Assembly (NCBI GenBank): GCA_004297935.1
Contig: SCRE01000010.1
Location: forward strand, 248,001 to 312,000
Reading direction: 5' to 3'
Length of the DNA: 64,000 bases
Origin: Microbacteriaceae bacterium
GTDB lineage: Bacteria; Actinomycetota; Actinomycetes; Actinomycetales; Microbacteriaceae
This document shows, in pieces, positions 61,528-64,000 of the stretch (positions within the stretch are counted from its first letter, which is position 1; each line of letters starts with the position of its first letter). A model generated the notes under the pieces. It made no database searches. It saw nothing but the letters and a program-made list of their open reading frames with translations, and was not told the origin of the DNA. The position numbers and the translations under genes were made by a program.

Positions 61528-62571
61528 ATGCGTGGCCCCGCGGGTCGACCGGAAAGTCCGAAGACGATACCAGAATCGGCTTCGGTCGCGGTCAGCGTCG
61601 TCATCCCCGCCTTCCAGGCCGAGCAGTGGGTCCGCACCGCGCTCGAATCCGTCGCCGTCCAGCAATTGCAACCCGATCGGGTCGTCGAGGTCGTCGTCGT
61701 CGACGACGGATCGACAGACGAGACGGTGGCGATCGCACAGCGTACTCTGGACGAGTTCGGCCTGATCGGCACGGTGATCAGGCAGAGCCACGGCGGTGTC
61801 AGCGCCGCGCGCAACGCCGGCTGGCGAGCGGCCCGGGGAGACTGGATCCAGTTTCTCGACGCCGACGACCGATTGGCTGAGACGAAGCTCGCCACCCAGC
61901 TCGGGCTGGCACTCGCCGTCGACGGCAACTGCGCGGTCGTCTATTCGGCGTGGCAGCGGCTCCTTCCCGATCACGATTCCTGGGTGCCACTCGGGCCGAT
62001 CGAGGATCCTGTGCTCGATGAGCCGGTCCGCAGCATCATCGAGGATCAATGGTTCGGCTACGTCGGTCCGTGCCTCATCCGGCGCGATGCACTCGTGACG
62101 CTCGGCGGATTCGATGAGACCAAGTCTCTCGGCGAGGACCTCGACCTGATGCTTCGGCTGGCGATCGCAGGCCGGGACTTGCGCCGAGCCCCCTCGGCGA
62201 CGCCGCTGTACTTCTACCGCCAGCTGCCCGGATCGCTCTGGCAGCGCGCACGCAAGGACCCGGCGGCACTCCGCGGCCTCAATGCCACCGAGACGAACGC
62301 CGAGCTGCACATCCGCCGAATTCAGGAGAACATTCTCTCGACTCGGACGCGTCTGGCGCTTGCGGAGAGATACATCACGATCTACCAATGCTCGCGCGGC
62401 CTGGACGACACCCTCACGGCGAGTCTGCTCGACCAGATCGCGGCGTTGCGTTTGCGCCGGGCACCGAAGAACGCACCGCGTTCGGCGCGCGCGTTGGCAA
62501 CGATCATCGGCCTCGATCACGCGGTGCGCATGCACGACCTCGTCAGGTCCTACATTCCGTCGAGGCGATGA
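61528..62571 (+). CDS. Glycosyltransferase, GT2 family
   Basis: 347 residues, GT-A fold: AVSVVIPAFQAEQWVRTALESVAVQ, VVVDDGSTDETVAIA, HGGVSAARNAGWRAARGDWIQFLDADDRL (DXD). The C-terminal 100 residues are helical (ARALATIIGLDHAVRMHDLVRS). ATG 61528 is chosen because the -10 lies 7 bases upstream. Sugar unknown. Confidence 0.88.
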   Translation: MRGPAGRPESPKTIPESASVAVSVVIPAFQAEQWVRTALESVAVQQLQPDRVVEVVVVDDGSTDETVAIAQRTLDEFGLIGTVIRQSHGGVSAARNAGWRAARGDWIQFLDADDRLAETKLATQLGLALAVDGNCAVVYSAWQRLLPDHDSWVPLGPIEDPVLDEPVRSIIEDQWFGYVGPCLIRRDALVTLGGFDETKSLGEDLDLMLRLAIAGRDLRRAPSATPLYFYRQLPGSLWQRARKDPAALRGLNATETNAELHIRRIQENILSTRTRLALAERYITIYQCSRGLDDTLTASLLDQIAALRLRRAPKNAPRSARALATIIGLDHAVRMHDLVRSYIPSRR

Positions 62572-62667
62572 GCCCGGGCTCTCATCGCCGGCCGGGTGCG
62601 TCCCTTCGGTCCGCCTGCTGTCAGACCCGTCGGCTGCGATAGGCCGAAGCCTCCGGCAGGGGTCTCC

Positions 62668-62673
62668 TAGAAT
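62668..62673 (+). promoter_or_regulatory. -10 box of the second GT2 gene
   Basis: TAGAAT ends 23 bases before the ATG at 62697, with GAGG as a Shine-Dalgarno in between, so here a short leader is made. Confidence 0.45.
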
Positions 62674-62696
62674 GGGCCCATCACGAGGGCCGTGAG

Positions 62697-63653
62697 ATGG
62701 AGACGAAGGCAGCGGTGGCCGAGACGGATACGACGGCTGACACGGTGGTGTCGGTGGTGCTCGCGACGAATCGGGCCGGCCGCACGCCTTTTCTGGATGC
62801 CGCTGTCGCCTCCGTGCTCGCACAGCGGCACTCGAGACTGGAACTCTTCATCGTGGACGACGGCAGTCCCGATCCGGACGCGATCGGTCGCCTCGTCTCC
62901 AGCGACCCACGGATACGCAGCACCCGGGTCGATGGAATCGGTGTGGCCGGCGCGAGAAACGTCGGCGTGAGCCTCACCGGCGGTTCGGTGCTCGCGTTCA
63001 TCGACGATGACGACGTCTGGGACCCGGAACGGCTTGCGCGGCACCTTGTCGTGATGGAGGCCGATCCGGAGATCGCGGTTTCCTACTGCCGCATGCGAAC
63101 AATCGACAGTTCGGGGAATGAGCTGGCGCCGGCCGACCAGACACCAATTCATGGCATCCATGACGTGTATCGGCGTACAACCGGAATCCTGATGGGGAAC
63201 ACGGTCCTCCGGCGGGATGCACTCATCAGTGCGGGCGGATTCAATCCAGTGTTCCAGATCGCCGAAGATCTGGATCTGCTGCTGCGACTGGCCGGGTCGG
63301 GGCGTGTGGCCTTCGTCGATGGTCCGGCCCTCGTCGACTACCGCGCGCATGAGAACAGCACGACGCAGGACCACCGGAAGGTTGCGGAGTCGGTTCGCAC
63401 CGTGCTCAGACTGCACAGGTGGGCTGTGCTGCAGCGTGGACGCCCGGACCTCGCCGCCGATCTCGCGCACAGTCTCGCTGCGAACGAACGCTATGCCGCG
63501 TGGAGCGCGGCCCGTGCGGCACGACGCTCAGCCCGCTCCGGCCATCTCATCGCCGCGGCCAGGGAACTCGTGTGGGCGATCCGCTTCGCGCCCGGCGTGC
63601 CTCTCAACTGGGCGAGCCACCGATTTGCGCGACGCCGCAGTGGATCCGCCTGA
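62697..63653 (+). CDS. Glycosyltransferase, GT2 family
   Basis: 318 residues: VVSVVLATNRAGRTPFLDAAVASVLAQRHSRLELFIVDDGSPDPDA, GVAGARNVGVSLTGGSVLAFIDDDDVWDPERL (aspartate cluster) and GGFNPVFQIAEDLDLLLRLA, then YRAHENSTT. Ends with an arginine-rich helix. Similar in layout to the preceding GT2 but not a copy. Sugar unknown. Confidence 0.88.
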   Translation: METKAAVAETDTTADTVVSVVLATNRAGRTPFLDAAVASVLAQRHSRLELFIVDDGSPDPDAIGRLVSSDPRIRSTRVDGIGVAGARNVGVSLTGGSVLAFIDDDDVWDPERLARHLVVMEADPEIAVSYCRMRTIDSSGNELAPADQTPIHGIHDVYRRTTGILMGNTVLRRDALISAGGFNPVFQIAEDLDLLLRLAGSGRVAFVDGPALVDYRAHENSTTQDHRKVAESVRTVLRLHRWAVLQRGRPDLAADLAHSLAANERYAAWSAARAARRSARSGHLIAAARELVWAIRFAPGVPLNWASHRFARRRSGSA

Positions 63654-63666
63654 CGGGCTCGGCCCG

Positions 63667-64000
63667 TCACTCGGCATTGAAAGTGCCGACATACGCGCCC
63701 TTCACCAGCCTGATCGCGTTTCGCTTGATGTCGTATGGCAGACTTCGCCAATTCACCAGCGTCCATCTGCGGAAGATCACGAACATCGCACGAAGCCGCT
63801 CCGCCATCGCGACCGGCGCGTGCGCGACCTCGACGTACAGCCGATAGTTCAGATACCAGGCCGGAAAGGCCACCGGGCGCCGATGCGTGGGGGTGAAAAT
63901 CCTGGTCTGCTGCACCGGATCGGCGCCCTGCAGATTCGTCATCTGCTTTTCGTGCACGCGTACTCGATGTGACTGCGCCTGACCCTGTACCCACGGCGCT
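63667..64000 (-). CDS. Partial gene at the window edge, possible glycosyltransferase C-terminus
   Basis: The frame is open from the right edge to the stop at 63667, so only the last 111 codons are seen. It reads SHRVRVHEKQMTNLQGADP, then TPTHRRPVAFPAWYLNYRLYVEVAHAP and a basic, aromatic helix (FRRWTLVNWRSLPYDIKRNAIRLVKG). VRVHEKQMTN recalls the YRxHxxQ segment after the acceptor site in GT2 proteins, but this is weak. A methionine-start within the window is not needed. Confidence 0.6.
   Translation of the reverse strand, partial: APWVQGQAQSHRVRVHEKQMTNLQGADPVQQTRIFTPTHRRPVAFPAWYLNYRLYVEVAHAPVAMAERLRAMFVIFRRWTLVNWRSLPYDIKRNAIRLVKGAYVGTFNAE

Overview
The window comes from a high-GC Gram-positive bacterium, most likely an actinobacterium of the Microbacteriaceae type. 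This is inferred from gene order: a joined S10-spc-alpha ribosomal block followed by truA-rplM-rpsI-glmM, glmS-acpS-alr-tsaE and tsaB-rimI-tsaD. GTG starts are frequent, genes often overlap by 4 bp, promoters have TANNNT -10 boxes and several genes look leaderless. No rRNA, tRNA, CRISPR array, transposase or phage gene was found.

Positions 1-13,000 (mostly minus strand) hold guaB, a RarD-type transporter, a groES without groEL under two CIRCE operators, a THUMP-like methyltransferase, a small proline-rich membrane protein, the t6A/RimI set (tsaD, rimI, tsaB, tsaE), a DoxX gene on the opposite strand, alr, acpS and glmS. Positions 12,900-17,500 hold coaA, glmM, rpsI, rplM and truA. A plus-strand OafA/SGNH acyltransferase (17,650-19,764) splits truA from rplQ.

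Positions 19,880-37,780 (minus strand) are the ribosomal block, transcribed from rpsJ toward rplQ: rpsJ rplC rplD rplW rplB rpsS rplV rpsC rplP rpmC rpsQ rplN rplX rplE rpsH rplF rplR rpsE rpmD rplO secY adk map, an aminotransferase-IV gene, infA rpmJ rpsM rpsK rpoA rplQ. rpsN (uS14) and rpsD (uS4) are absent. The rplE-rpsH gap, where rpsN usually lies, instead holds a strongly foldable RNA segment and a 73-bp block between 9-bp direct repeats. Several r-proteins (S5, L15, L17, L29) carry long low-complexity extensions. Spacers of the alpha-operon side carry copies of a short dispersed palindromic repeat.

Positions 38,366-64,000 form a surface-polysaccharide locus: a Wzz/BY-kinase and its low-molecular-weight phosphatase; a minus-strand set of glycosyltransferases (two of them fused double enzymes) with a Wzy/ligase-type membrane protein; a Wzt/Wzm ABC exporter; more glycosyltransferases; a tightly coupled plus-strand operon (hexapeptide acyltransferase, GT4, PqqD-like protein, WbsX, GT4, FAD oxidoreductase, ATP-grasp ligase); a PIG-L deacetylase coupled to a sugar-1-phosphate cytidylyltransferase; and two GT2 genes. 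A partial gene runs off the right edge. Both a Wzy-like protein and an ABC exporter with a Wzt carbohydrate-binding tail are present, so the export route is not settled by sequence alone.

The points most worth a second look are the structured spacer between rplE and rpsH, the identical initial transcribed region of the rplM and infA promoters, the palindrome written in rare codons at the start of rpsJ, the PqqD/WbsX/FAD/ATP-grasp operon, the reiterated start codons between two fused glycosyltransferases, and related tandem repeats upstream of the BY-kinase and the tsaB/DoxX pair.
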